Shown here piece after piece: positions 9,153 through 17,700 of a stretch of DNA of 64,000 nucleotides. The notes beneath the pieces were generated by a model, which searched no databases, was not told where the DNA came from, and saw only the letters and a list, made by a program, of their open reading frames with translations. The stretch lies in contig CALCNV010000140.1 in NCBI GenBank assembly GCA_937897645.1, positions 133,976-197,975 on the forward strand. The letters run 5' to 3'. A program made the position numbers and the translations under genes. The DNA is from an uncultured Lysobacteraceae bacterium (GTDB lineage Bacteria; Pseudomonadota; Gammaproteobacteria; Xanthomonadales; Xanthomonadaceae). Within the stretch, counting starts at the first letter, position 1, and the number at the start of each line of letters is the position of its first letter.

Positions 9153-11336
9153 ATGAAGCTTCCCTATGCATCGCACCGGTACGGACGTTGGGCATGGCGC
9201 GCGCTGTTCGGATTGGTAGGTCTTTACGCGCTGTACCTGGTCGCCGGCAACGTGTTCCTCAACACAGCGCTCGGCCCGTGGTCAGTGAACCGCAAGCCCG
9301 AAAAATTCGAAATCCACTGGGGGGGTGGCAGCACCTGGTGGCCGGGGCAGGTGTCGGTGTCCGACGTGAAGCTGAGGGGCCATGTGCGACGCACCGAGTG
9401 GTCGCTGCAGGCCGAACAGGCCAAGGGGCAGATCAGCCTGTTGCCACTGTTCCGCAAGGAATTCCGCATGCCCCATGTAGCGGCCACTGGCCTGAGTGGC
9501 GGCACCGGGCGCGCGTCCAAGGACATGCCCAAACCCGTGCCGCGCCCGGGCGGCTGGACCCTGCGTTTCGACCGCATCGTCGGCGAGGACGTGCGGCGCG
9601 GGACGTTTGGCGCGCTTGTGCTGGAGGGCGATGGACGGGCGGAATTCGGCTTCGTCAAGCAGATGCGCGGCGGGCCGATGGAGATACTGCCCTCCACCGC
9701 AAGATTCACCGGTGCACGCCTCTCGAACGCTGGCAAGGAGCTGCTGCGGGACGGCGCCATCAACGCTCGGTTCGCCATGGACAAGCATCGCAGCGAGGAC
9801 GCACCGGGCCTCGACAAACTTGCGCTTGTGGATGCCGAACTTGCGCTTGACGGCCTGACGGCTGGGCTTGATGTGTCGCTGGGCGCGGACGACAAGCTGG
9901 TGATGAAGACCTTGCCGGGCGAAGGTGCTGCACACGCCAAGCTGGCTTTTGCACGTGGCGTGCTCAAGCCCGGCAGCACGGCCACCTGGAACATGCCGTT
10001 GACCAGCACCGATGGTGCCGGTGTTTCGCACAGCGATGCACTGCAGTCCACCCTGGTCGTGGATCGCGACATGCACCTGACCGCCAAAGTGCCACCGCAG
10101 GCAGGTGGCGTGCTGGGCCTTGACGCTGATCTGCGCGTGCAGGGCAACGAGGTGCCGTACAAGCAGCTGGCAAGCCTGTTGCCACGAACTTCCGGACATG
10201 TGAAGGGGCAATGGCGTTTTGCTTCATTGCGCTGGCTCGAAACCTTTTTCACCCATGCGCCGTGGTTGTCACTGGACGGTGCGGGCGATGTCGCGGTCGA
10301 CATGCAGGTGGTCGATGGCGAGATTGCGTCAGGCAGCACGTTCAGCGTGCCGGAAATCGTCGTTGTCGCCGAAGTGATGGACAACCGCATCGAAGGCAAG
10401 GCGCGGGCAGATGGAAGTATCAGTGCAGGCCCGACGGGCGAACTGCAGCCTGCGATGAACATAGTGATGGAGCGCTTCACCATCGCCGCCAACGACAACC
10501 TGCGCGTGCCCTACCTGCAAGGCCGCGACCTGCGCCTGGACCTCAGTACCGGCGAAGCCCTGGGCAAGGGTGCGGTAGCACTGGGCGATTCGCTGCGCGC
10601 GCGCCTGGCGTTCAGCGGCGCGCAGTTGCCCGACCTGCGCGTCTACAACCGTTACATGCCCAATCCGCACCTGCGCTTCGAAGGTGGATCCGGCACAGTC
10701 AGTGGCGACCTGTACCTGGACGCCGCCGGTGATGTCGGCAACGGCTGGGTACGCCTGTCCGCACGCAAGGCGCAGATGCGCATGGCCGGCATCGCCCTGC
10801 GCGGCAATATCGACATCAATACCCAGTTGCGCCGCGCCGACATGGCGAGGCGCAGCTTTGCTGTGGATGGCAGCACGGTGAAGATGGACAACATCAGCTT
10901 CAGCGAGCCCGGCGGTGAAACCCGCAGCGGCTGGTGGGCACGCATCAACCTGCCGCGTGCGCGCATGGACTGGAACAAGCCGCTGGCCGTCGCTGGCAGT
11001 GCCGACGTGACCATGAAGGATGTCGGTTTCCTGCTGTCGCTGTTCTCGCGCCAGCGCGAGTATCCCAAGTGGGTCTACAAGCTGGTCGATTCCGGACAGG
11101 CGCAGGTGAAGGGCAAGGTGCAGTGGAGCAACGACACCTTGTTGCTGGACCAGATCGATGCCAGCAACCAGCGGTTCGACCTGCTCGCGCGCATGCGTCT
11201 CCGGGGACAGAGCCGCAATGGCAGCCTGTATGCCAAGTGGGGGCCTTTGAGCATGGGCGTGGAGATGGATGGCACCAAGAGTAAGTTCCATCCGATTCGT
11301 GCCAGGCAGTGGTACGACGCCCAGACCCTGCGTTGA
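9153..11336 (+). CDS. AsmA/TamB-like inner-membrane-anchored protein
   Basis: The 727-residue protein starts MKLPYASHRYGRW and has one N-terminal membrane anchor (about residues 14-36, ALFGLVGLYALYLVAGNVF). The rest is a long run of short beta-strand-rich repeats with many LxLDxxLRVxG-like segments, as seen in AsmA-like periplasmic proteins that bridge the envelope. No enzymatic motif is visible. Family assignment is by composition and layout rather than by a defined motif, so it should be read as 'AsmA-like, predicted'. It follows the GGDEF-EAL gene by 83 bases on the same strand and may be cotranscribed with it. Confidence 0.6.
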   Translation: MKLPYASHRYGRWAWRALFGLVGLYALYLVAGNVFLNTALGPWSVNRKPEKFEIHWGGGSTWWPGQVSVSDVKLRGHVRRTEWSLQAEQAKGQISLLPLFRKEFRMPHVAATGLSGGTGRASKDMPKPVPRPGGWTLRFDRIVGEDVRRGTFGALVLEGDGRAEFGFVKQMRGGPMEILPSTARFTGARLSNAGKELLRDGAINARFAMDKHRSEDAPGLDKLALVDAELALDGLTAGLDVSLGADDKLVMKTLPGEGAAHAKLAFARGVLKPGSTATWNMPLTSTDGAGVSHSDALQSTLVVDRDMHLTAKVPPQAGGVLGLDADLRVQGNEVPYKQLASLLPRTSGHVKGQWRFASLRWLETFFTHAPWLSLDGAGDVAVDMQVVDGEIASGSTFSVPEIVVVAEVMDNRIEGKARADGSISAGPTGELQPAMNIVMERFTIAANDNLRVPYLQGRDLRLDLSTGEALGKGAVALGDSLRARLAFSGAQLPDLRVYNRYMPNPHLRFEGGSGTVSGDLYLDAAGDVGNGWVRLSARKAQMRMAGIALRGNIDINTQLRRADMARRSFAVDGSTVKMDNISFSEPGGETRSGWWARINLPRARMDWNKPLAVAGSADVTMKDVGFLLSLFSRQREYPKWVYKLVDSGQAQVKGKVQWSNDTLLLDQIDASNQRFDLLARMRLRGQSRNGSLYAKWGPLSMGVEMDGTKSKFHPIRARQWYDAQTLR

Positions 11337-11616
11337 ATGCAATGCGTACGCATGCCGCACAGGGAAGCGTGCGCGTGGAATGAGTGATACGCCTATTCAG
11401 TTTTGATCGGATGATGAAGCTGGAAGGCGGCTTGATGACACTGCCTGCTGCCCCCGATTTCCGGCAGGCCCATGCAAACAAGGCATGTAATCGTTCTCAT
11501 GGAATTGCCGCGAACGGGCTTCTACTGAACCCTCCAGTACTGTTTTGCAGTGCAGCGTGCAAGACATGTGAAGCGTCCTTCACGATGCGCCCGCATCCCG
11601 ACGTGGGGGAGGGAGC

Positions 11617-11652
11617 AAGCCCGCAATAGCCTAGCTGTTGCGGGCTTTTTTA
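11617..11652 (+). terminator. Rho-independent terminator in the 11.3-11.7 kb gap
   Basis: AAGCCCGCAA (11617-11626) pairs with TTGCGGGCTT (11638-11647), followed by four more T. The T run is on the plus-strand side only, so it ends plus-strand transcripts, presumably from the AsmA-like gene 280 bases upstream. The remaining sequence between 11337 and 11616 shows no gene. Confidence 0.85.
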
Positions 11653-11703
11653 TGCCTGTCGTTTTTCGTGGGGCAGTCGGCCGGACTCAATGTCCGCCGC
11701 TCC

Positions 11704-12015
11704 TCATCCGTGCTGCATGCGCTGCCAGGTCTGCCGGATGATGCTTTGGCCGCGCGACCACTCGAGGCGCTGCGCCGCCGGCAGGTGGCTTTCATAGCGT
11801 TCCTTGAGCGCCGGCAGCAGTGGCTCCAGTGGCGAGCGGTAGTGCAGCAGGAAAGCGTCGTAGCCGAACTTGAGCGTCGGCTCGTAGGCATCGAACTTCC
11901 AGCCGGATCGGTGGAATCCCTGCTTCTCGTAGCAGCGTCGCCAGTACGCAAGCTCCGCTTCGATATCAAGCATCACGTCTTGTGATGGTGCATGGTCAGT
12001 GTGCGCGGAGTCCAT
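11704..12015 (-). CDS. Conserved hypothetical protein, 103 residues
   Basis: The product, MDSAHTDHAPSQDVMLDIEAELAYWRRCYEKQGF onward, is rich in aromatic and charged residues and looks soluble. The start is fixed by a strong ribosome binding site, GGGAGGGAG, four bases upstream of the ATG at 12015; the longer frame upstream is not needed. No known domain was recognised. It is divergent from the small gene at 12258. Confidence 0.7.
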   Translation of the reverse strand: MDSAHTDHAPSQDVMLDIEAELAYWRRCYEKQGFHRSGWKFDAYEPTLKFGYDAFLLHYRSPLEPLLPALKERYESHLPAAQRLEWSRGQSIIRQTWQRMQHG

Positions 12016-12257
12016 GACTCCCTCCCGCTGCGAACAATGGTTCCCCCTGCTTGTCCAATTTTCCGGCATCTTGGTAAAAATGTCGTGACGCAAAAGTTGC
12101 AGTTCCATGGCGTTCACAGCTGATAACGTGAACTGGATTACCAATCCGGGCGCCATTCGTCGGAACACCTGCACACGACACGGCGTTGCAACATCGGTTG
12201 GCCATTCTTCGTCGCCCGATCGACGCCGCGTGGATGCCGCGGGTGAGGAGCAACGTC

Positions 12258-12470
12258 GTGGACCGTGTGAAATTTACCGTCGCGCCGCTCTACAACGGCT
12301 GGCAAGTGCGCGATGAACTCAGGAATCGCGACTGGTGCGTGCGGCTGGAGGATGCCGTGATTGCCGCCGATACGCTGGCGCAGGCGCTGCATGCATTGAC
12401 CGGCAAGCCAACCGGCATCGTGATTGACGACGGCAGCGGCCTGCAGACCGAATGCAGGCGGCATGGCTGA
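12258..12470 (+). CDS. Small hypothetical protein with GTG start
   Basis: A 70-residue soluble protein, VDRVKFTVAPLYNGWQVRDE onward (the first Val read as Met). GAGGAG ends six bases before the GTG at 12258, which decides the start; the ATG at 12234 lacks such a site. The pattern of a short strand, NGWxVR, then a helix-rich ADTLAQALHAL segment recalls small DUF2188-like proteins, but this is only a resemblance. No function is assigned. Confidence 0.6.
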   Translation: MDRVKFTVAPLYNGWQVRDELRNRDWCVRLEDAVIAADTLAQALHALTGKPTGIVIDDGSGLQTECRRHG

Positions 12471-12514
12471 CCGGGTAGCGTGGTGCCTGCACGGACCCGC
12501 TTATTCCAGTCCTC

Positions 12515-13399
12515 TTATTCCAGTAGGTCGCGCAGCGCAGCTTCCAGTTCGGGGTGTTCGAAAACGAATCCCTCCGCCTGCGCACGCACTGGCACGACCT
12601 GCTGCCCGGTAAGCAGCAAGGTCGACATCTCGCCGAACATCAGTTTCAGTGCGATCGCCGGTGTGGGAAGCACCGCGGGACGATGCAACACCTTGCCCAG
12701 CGTATGCGCCAAGTCGCGGTTGCGCAGCGGATTGGGTGCGGTGCCGTTGTAGGCACCCTGGGTATGTTCGTGCTCCAGCAGCCACAGGATCAGTCGCACC
12801 AGGTCTTGCCGATGCACCCAGCTCATCCATTGCCGGCCATCGCCCATGGGGCCGCCCGCGCCGAGCTTGAAGGGTGGCAGCATCTTCGCCAATGCACCGC
12901 CGTCCTTGCCCAGCACCACGCCAATGCGCACCGTGCACACACGCAACCCCAGTGCCTGTGCAAGCAGGGCCTCGGCTTCCCAGTCGCGGCAGAGCTGTGC
13001 GGCGAAATCACTTCCCGCCGGTGCATCCTCGTTGACGGGTGCATCGTCGCGCGGTCCGTAGTAACCAATCGCGGAACCGGACACCAGTACGCGCGGCCGC
13101 ACGGGCTGTGCTTCGATCCATTGCAGCAGGCGCTGCGTGGTGCCGATGCGCGAGTCGCGGAATTCCTGCTTGCGTTGGGCCGTCCAGCGTCCGTCCGCCA
13201 ATGGCTCCCCGGCCAGGTTGACCACGGCCTCGATCGGGCCGGCTTGTTCGAGATGCTCGATGGATTGAACACCGGGCATTTCCACAGCAGCCTTCGCCGG
13301 ACTGCGGGTCAGCACGCAAGGTTCATGCCCTGCGCGAACGAGTTGCTGGCACAGCGCCCGCCCGATAAAGCCCGTGCCGCCGGTGACAAGTACATGCAT
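12515..13399 (-). CDS. TIGR01777-family NAD(P)-binding epimerase (YfcH-like)
   Basis: A 294-residue atypical short-chain dehydrogenase/epimerase. The N-terminal Rossmann motif VTGGTGFIGRAL is at residues 5-16, followed by VVNLAGEPLADGRW, the YYG segment (SGSAIGYYGPRDD) and the WMSWVHRQDLVRLI region typical of the YfcH/SDR39U1 family. The last 50 residues form the family's DUF1731 tail (PAIALKLMFGEMSTLLLTGQQVVP). The frame extends far upstream to 14143, but homology begins at MHVLVTGG, so 13399 is used. The physiological substrate of this family is unknown. Confidence 0.9.
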   Translation of the reverse strand: MHVLVTGGTGFIGRALCQQLVRAGHEPCVLTRSPAKAAVEMPGVQSIEHLEQAGPIEAVVNLAGEPLADGRWTAQRKQEFRDSRIGTTQRLLQWIEAQPVRPRVLVSGSAIGYYGPRDDAPVNEDAPAGSDFAAQLCRDWEAEALLAQALGLRVCTVRIGVVLGKDGGALAKMLPPFKLGAGGPMGDGRQWMSWVHRQDLVRLILWLLEHEHTQGAYNGTAPNPLRNRDLAHTLGKVLHRPAVLPTPAIALKLMFGEMSTLLLTGQQVVPVRAQAEGFVFEHPELEAALRDLLE

Positions 13400-13528
13400 T
13401 GACTGGAGTCCTGCTAGACAGGCGCCGAGTGTAGCCATGGCATGTATGCGCGACGCGAAGACCGCGACCGCGCGCTGCACCCGGCGTGCGAAGCTAGCGG
13501 CATCGAAACTTCTTGGGGGACGCAGCGC

Positions 13529-14434
13529 ATGGAACTTGGAATGATTGGCCTGGGACGCATGGGCGCCAACATGGCCGAACGCCTGGTGCGTGGCGGTCAC
13601 CGCGCGGTGGGCTTCGATCCCAGTGCCGAAGCGCGAACGCGCGCAGGCGGCCAGGGCATCACGCCCGTGGCCACGTTGGCGGAGCTGGTGGACCAGCTCG
13701 CTACACCGCGCGTGGTATGGATGATGGTGCCGGCCGGCCATGTGGTCGACGACACGCTGGCGCAATTGCTGCCGTTGCTGGCACCCGGCGACACGGTCAT
13801 CGATGGCGGCAATTCGTTCTACAAGGACACGCAGCGGCGCGCGGCACTGCTGGCGGAACATGGGCTGCATTATGTCGATTGCGGTACCAGTGGCGGCGTG
13901 TGGGGCCTGGCGGAGGGCTACAGCCTGATGTTGGGTGGCGAGGCGGCGGCGGTGGAGCGCTTGACGCCGTTGCTGTCCACGCTGGCGCCGGGCAGTGGGC
14001 GTGGTTGGGGTCGGGTGGGGCCCAGCGGTGCGGGGCACTTCACCAAGATGGTCCACAACGGCATCGAGTACGGAATGATGCAGGCGTACGCTGAAGGGTT
14101 TTCCATCATGCAGCACAAGACGGATTTCGCGCTGGACCTCCACCAGGTGGCGGAAATCTGGCGCGAAGGCAGCGTGGTGCGTTCGTGGTTGTTGGATCTA
14201 ACGGCGGATGCGTTGGGCAAGAATCCTGGGATGGACGGCATTGCGCCCTACGTCGAGGATTCCGGCGAAGGCCGCTGGACGGTGGCCGAAGCCATCGACC
14301 TCAATGTCGCCGCCCCGGTGATCACCGCGTCACTGATGGAGCGTATTCGCTCGCGCGATGACGATTCCTTCGCCGACAAACTGCTGTCGGCGATGCGCAA
14401 TGAGTTTGGTGGGCATAAGGTGAGGGCGGAGTAG
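13529..14434 (+). CDS. gnd: 6-phosphogluconate dehydrogenase, decarboxylating, short form
   Basis: It oxidises 6-phosphogluconate to ribulose 5-phosphate and CO2 in the pentose phosphate pathway. The nucleotide fold GLGRMGANMAERL is at the N terminus; IDGGNSFYKDTQRR, DCGTSGGVWGLAEGYSLMLGG and the catalytic KMVHNGIEYGMMQAYAEG follow. At 301 residues it belongs to the short YqeC/GndA-like group, which in several bacteria prefers NAD; the cofactor here is not proved. GGGGGA stands eight bases upstream of the ATG at 13529, in favour of this start over 13442. It is divergent from the epimerase gene. Confidence 0.93.
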   Translation: MELGMIGLGRMGANMAERLVRGGHRAVGFDPSAEARTRAGGQGITPVATLAELVDQLATPRVVWMMVPAGHVVDDTLAQLLPLLAPGDTVIDGGNSFYKDTQRRAALLAEHGLHYVDCGTSGGVWGLAEGYSLMLGGEAAAVERLTPLLSTLAPGSGRGWGRVGPSGAGHFTKMVHNGIEYGMMQAYAEGFSIMQHKTDFALDLHQVAEIWREGSVVRSWLLDLTADALGKNPGMDGIAPYVEDSGEGRWTVAEAIDLNVAAPVITASLMERIRSRDDDSFADKLLSAMRNEFGGHKVRAE

Positions 14435-14674
14435 CAAGCAGGATGGGTTGAGCGCAGCGGCTTTCAACAACGATTACGGTCTACCCATCAGCCGGCGCTG
14501 GGGCTACCCGCATATTTGCGCTAATCCGACGTCAGGGAACCAAATCCCTGGACGGCGGTCTGTTCATCGCCTCCCTGGACCACAACGCCGCCTGATGCCT
14601 GCAGTGACTGGCACGGCGGTATTTCTTTGCGTGGCGACCACGTTCCGCCACCCCCATAAAAAAAGTTGCCACAC

Positions 14675-15727
14675 ATGAAACCTCTCGCCTGGATCGCCAC
14701 GGCCCTGATCCTGTCTCCGTCGCTGTGTCTGGCTGCAACCGAGTGCAGTGACGAAAATTCGGCACTGGAAAATCCCGCGTGGCTCAACTTGCGCATGGAC
14801 AATGATGCCTTTGGAAGTGAATCACAGGACCACGGCTATTCCAACGGCCTGTACCTGACCATGGTCTCGCCCGACCTAGCGGGCCGGGGCAATGATGCGT
14901 GCTTGCCGTTTCTGTCGCGCAGCGTCAATCGTTTCGTGGAGTGGACGCATCCAGGCGGCTACGAACAACAGAACATGCTGGTCGGTATCAGCCACGGCAT
15001 CTACACGCCCGACGACAAGACGCGTAGCGACCTGATCGAAGACGACCGACCGTATGCCGGCGTGTTGATGCTGAGCCTTGGCTATAACGCGCGCAGCGGT
15101 GACAGTTTGCAGACCAGCCACCTACGCATGGGCATGGTCGGCCCCTCGGCGCTTGGACAACAGGTGCAGAATGCCGTGCACAGCGTGATTGACGTGCGAC
15201 GCGCGCAAGGCTGGCAGCACCAGTTGCGTGACGAGCCGCTGCTGCAAGTGCTGCACGAGCGCCTGCATCGCTGGCAGCCAAGCGCCACCAGCAATGCAGA
15301 TGGCTGGGGATGGGATGTGATCGGCCATGCCGGCGGCAGCTTGGGTAACTACGCCACGCATGCCAATACCGGTGCGGAAGTGCGTTTCGGCTGGCGCGTG
15401 CCGGATGACTTTGGCAGCAATCCACTGCGACCTGCCGGCGATAATACTGCGTCGCGAAATAACGCCGTGCGCCCCGGATGGGCATGGCATGCCTTCGTCA
15501 GCATGGAAGCACGCGCGGTGCTTCACGACATCACGCTCGATGGCAATACGTCTAAGCCCAGCCATTCCGTCGACAAGCGACCACTCGTCACAGACCTGGG
15601 TTACGGCGCCGTGGTCAGTCGTGGCCGCTGGAAGCTTATCTTGGCGCAGTACCAGCGCAGCCGTGAATTCGAAAGCCAGTTGGAGCCGCCGTCATTTGGA
15701 AGCTTGAGCGTTAGCCGCGCTTTTTGA
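14675..15727 (+). CDS. lpxR: Lipid A deacylase LpxR family outer-membrane protein
   Basis: LpxR-type enzymes sit in the outer membrane and remove the 3'-acyloxyacyl chain of lipid A. The 350-residue product starts with a signal peptide (MKPLAWIATALILSPSLCLA). Family features seen are LRMDNDAF close to the mature N terminus, DHGYSNGLYLTM, GISHGIYTPDD, DDRPYAG and a C-terminal Phe that fits beta-barrel insertion. The active-site Asn-Asp and His positions appear present. The ATG at 14675 is preferred to the TTG at 14666. Substrate activity in this organism is inference; the gene stands alone. Confidence 0.85.
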   Translation: MKPLAWIATALILSPSLCLAATECSDENSALENPAWLNLRMDNDAFGSESQDHGYSNGLYLTMVSPDLAGRGNDACLPFLSRSVNRFVEWTHPGGYEQQNMLVGISHGIYTPDDKTRSDLIEDDRPYAGVLMLSLGYNARSGDSLQTSHLRMGMVGPSALGQQVQNAVHSVIDVRRAQGWQHQLRDEPLLQVLHERLHRWQPSATSNADGWGWDVIGHAGGSLGNYATHANTGAEVRFGWRVPDDFGSNPLRPAGDNTASRNNAVRPGWAWHAFVSMEARAVLHDITLDGNTSKPSHSVDKRPLVTDLGYGAVVSRGRWKLILAQYQRSREFESQLEPPSFGSLSVSRAF

Positions 15728-15785
15728 TACCGAAAACTTCGGTCATAGAGAAGGGGTCAGAGTGAGCCACCCCTGTTTTCTTGCT

Positions 15786-16193
15786 TTAGTTCGCTTTTTT
15801 CAGGTTACCGATGTAATTGATGCCCATTATTTTGAGGACCACGTTGCGGAAAGCCTTGCCTAATGGATAGAAAAGGCGGGCGCGGCGCTGGCTGCCGAAG
15901 AACCAATAATTGAGGCGGTTGAACACGCCCGACGAAGTGCTGAGCAGAGACATCATCCAGATTGCGTCTGCGCCGTAGTACATGACGTCCTTGAACTTGA
16001 GGACCATCCCTTGGTCGATATCCAGACCGGCAGCTGTGATTTCATCCATCAGCTCTCCGGGTTTGCGCGCATCCACCAGGCGCAGTTCGCCAACAGTGTC
16101 GCGAATGCGGGCATAGCGGCACCAGTTCGTGCAAACCGGGCATTCGCCGTCGTAGACCAGCCAGGCGATTTCATGCGCTTTATCAGTGCTCAT
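15786..16193 (-). CDS. DCC-family thiol-disulfide oxidoreductase-like protein (DUF393)
   Basis: The 135-residue protein carries the family signature YDGECPVCTNW, with the CxxC pair at Cys18 and Cys21. DCC proteins are small thioredoxin-fold-like proteins whose redox partner is usually unknown. The C-terminal part (FNRLNYWFFGSQRRARLFYPLGKAFRN) is basic and aromatic and may touch the membrane. AAGGAA precedes the ATG at 16193, so the ATG at 16208 is not used. The gene is divergent from the ArsR-type regulator 78 bases away, whose operator could control both. The coding sequence is more AT-rich than its neighbours. Confidence 0.85.
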   Translation of the reverse strand: MSTDKAHEIAWLVYDGECPVCTNWCRYARIRDTVGELRLVDARKPGELMDEITAAGLDIDQGMVLKFKDVMYYGADAIWMMSLLSTSSGVFNRLNYWFFGSQRRARLFYPLGKAFRNVVLKIMGINYIGNLKKAN

Positions 16194-16248
16194 TGTCGGT
16201 TCCTTCATTCACTTGCGTTTTATTCCGGCTAGGATTATCTTACACGGC

Positions 16249-16260
16249 AATTAACTAATT
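16249..16260. promoter_or_regulatory. Probable ArsR-type operator in divergent promoter region
   Basis: AATTAACTAATT is a perfect 5-bp dyad with a 2-base spacer, widening imperfectly to GCAATTAACTAATTTGC (16247-16263). It is 12 bases from the arsR-like start codon and lies in a short AT-rich gap between divergent genes. This is the usual place for autoregulation by a small winged-helix repressor. Not experimentally supported. Confidence 0.5.
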
Positions 16261-16271
16261 TGCTAATTCAT

Positions 16272-16595
16272 ATGCAGATCGACTCCGTATTTGAAGCCTT
16301 GGGTTCTACCCCGCGACGCAAGATACTGGCCTACCTGTCGGAGACCTCGCTGACCGCCAGCGAGATTGCCGACCGTTTCGACATGACCAAGCCCGCACTA
16401 AGTCGACACCTCAAAGTGCTCGAAAACGCGGGTCTTGTGCGCAGCGAGCGCAAGGGCCAGTTCGTGCACTACTCGCTGGCCGATAAAAACATGCTCGGCA
16501 CGCTGCATGATTTCCTAGCTACCTTCTGCCCGGTGGGTGGGCCGCTTAAGCGCGAGAGTGCAGCGATGGCTAAAGCTTCCCGGAGTCGCAAATGA
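16272..16595 (+). CDS. ArsR-family transcriptional regulator
   Basis: The 107-residue winged-helix protein shows the family core: VFEALGSTPRRKILAYL, the recognition region SASEIADRF-like (TASEIADRFDMTKPALSRHLKVLENAGLV) and the wing RSERKGQFVHYSL. The ELCVCDL-type metal-binding cysteines of ArsR/SmtB are absent, and only one Cys occurs near the C terminus (FCPVGG), so it probably does not sense metal through the alpha-3 site. It overlaps the methyltransferase gene by four bases (ATGA), which implies cotranslation. It likely represses its own operon from the dyad at 16249. Confidence 0.9.
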   Translation: MQIDSVFEALGSTPRRKILAYLSETSLTASEIADRFDMTKPALSRHLKVLENAGLVRSERKGQFVHYSLADKNMLGTLHDFLATFCPVGGPLKRESAAMAKASRSRK

Positions 16596-17380
16596 GCCGT
16601 GGTGCACCAGCCATCGACAACGGCATCTACGACCGTGTGCCCGACACGTGGTGGGACGAGGACGGTTTCATGGCCTTGCTGCGAACGTCAGTCAATCCGC
16701 CGCGCGCGGCATACTTCCGACGGCTGGTGCAGCCGCGCTTGGATAGCGGAACGCAGCGCCTGCTTGACGTCGGTTGCGGCGGCGGATTTCTGGCTGAGGA
16801 GTTCGCACGACTAGGCTGTGAGGTTACTGGCCTTGACCGATCCGCGCCGACCCTGGCTGCCGCCCGCGAGCACGCGCAGTGTGGCAAGCTTGGCATTGAC
16901 TACATGGAAGGCAGTGCGGATTCACTCCCGTTCCCTGATGCACATTTCGATGTGGTGTCTTGCTGCGATGTACTTGAACACGTGGACAATCCTGTGGTGG
17001 TGCTTGGCGAAATTGCACGCGTGTTGAGGCCGGATGGCATGTTCCTGTTCGACACCATCAATCGCACGCTGCGCAGCAATTTGCTGGCGATCAAGATCAT
17101 GCAGGACTGGCCCCTCACGCGCTTGATGCCGAGGCATGTGCACGTGTGGGAGAAGTTCATACGGCCCTCGGAGTTGCAGGCAGGCATGGCTGGACACGGT
17201 TTACGTAACCAGGAGTTCGTGGGGTTGTCTCCAGGCGGGAACCCGCTGCCGGCTGTCGCTGCCTTCTTCAAGACGAAACTGGGGCGGATGAGTTTTGAGG
17301 AACTGGGCAAGCGGGTGCGTCTACGTGAAAGCCGTGACCTTTCCATTTCATATATGGGCTATGCAATGCGAGGGCCATAG
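16592..17380 (+). CDS. UbiG-like class I SAM-dependent methyltransferase
   Basis: The 262-residue enzyme has the SAM-binding motif LLDVGCGGGFLAEEFARLG and the acidic loop GLDRS, followed by the FDVVSCCDVLEHVDNP segment and VLRPDGMFLFDTINRT, an arrangement close to the ubiquinone O-methyltransferase UbiG. It starts within the arsR-like gene (ATGA overlap), unlike housekeeping ubiG. This, and the divergent DCC gene, suggest an accessory small-molecule methyltransferase rather than the ubiquinone enzyme. The acceptor is unknown. Confidence 0.8.
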   Translation: MSRGAPAIDNGIYDRVPDTWWDEDGFMALLRTSVNPPRAAYFRRLVQPRLDSGTQRLLDVGCGGGFLAEEFARLGCEVTGLDRSAPTLAAAREHAQCGKLGIDYMEGSADSLPFPDAHFDVVSCCDVLEHVDNPVVVLGEIARVLRPDGMFLFDTINRTLRSNLLAIKIMQDWPLTRLMPRHVHVWEKFIRPSELQAGMAGHGLRNQEFVGLSPGGNPLPAVAAFFKTKLGRMSFEELGKRVRLRESRDLSISYMGYAMRGP

Positions 17381-17383
17381 CCT

Positions 17384-17456
17384 AGGTTAGCTTCACCAAC
17401 CCAGCGCCGTTGCCATGGTTTCGCTTGCTGGGTTGATGTAGCCAACCCAGCCTACT
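17384..17456. repeat. Short intergenic inverted repeats, CAACCCAGC family
   Basis: CAACCCAGC at 17397-17405 and 17443-17451 flanks its complement GCTGGGTTG at 17427-17435, so two alternative stem-loops are possible. It follows the methyltransferase gene. It resembles REP-type elements common in this group. The rest of the 320-base gap to 17700 shows no gene and no clear ribosome binding site for the downstream GTG start. Confidence 0.5.
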
Positions 17457-17700
17457 TTGTGGATGGGACGATGCGCGCAGTGCTTATACGCTCTGCTTGG
17501 ATGGGACAAGAAGCACCCTAAGCTCGTGCAGCTGTCATGGAGAACACGCCTGTAGCGCGGAGCAGGCGGCGTGGAGAGCAACGACAAGCACCCCCAATCC
17601 CCCCATTCCGTCGCCCAAATCCCCGTTTCGTCGCGGCACCCAACACATCGGCAGGATGCGCGGGTAATCTCCACCGCATTCCAGCCGTCCGAGCCATTCC

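Noticed and set aside
13400..14143. N-terminal extension of the epimerase frame across gnd
   Set aside because: Homology of the epimerase starts at MHVLVTGG (13399), and the extension is antisense to gnd, which has full motifs.
16592..17380. Housekeeping ubiquinone methyltransferase UbiG
   Set aside because: Motifs are UbiG-like, but coupling to an ArsR-type regulator and the missing ubiquinone neighbours argue for an accessory enzyme.
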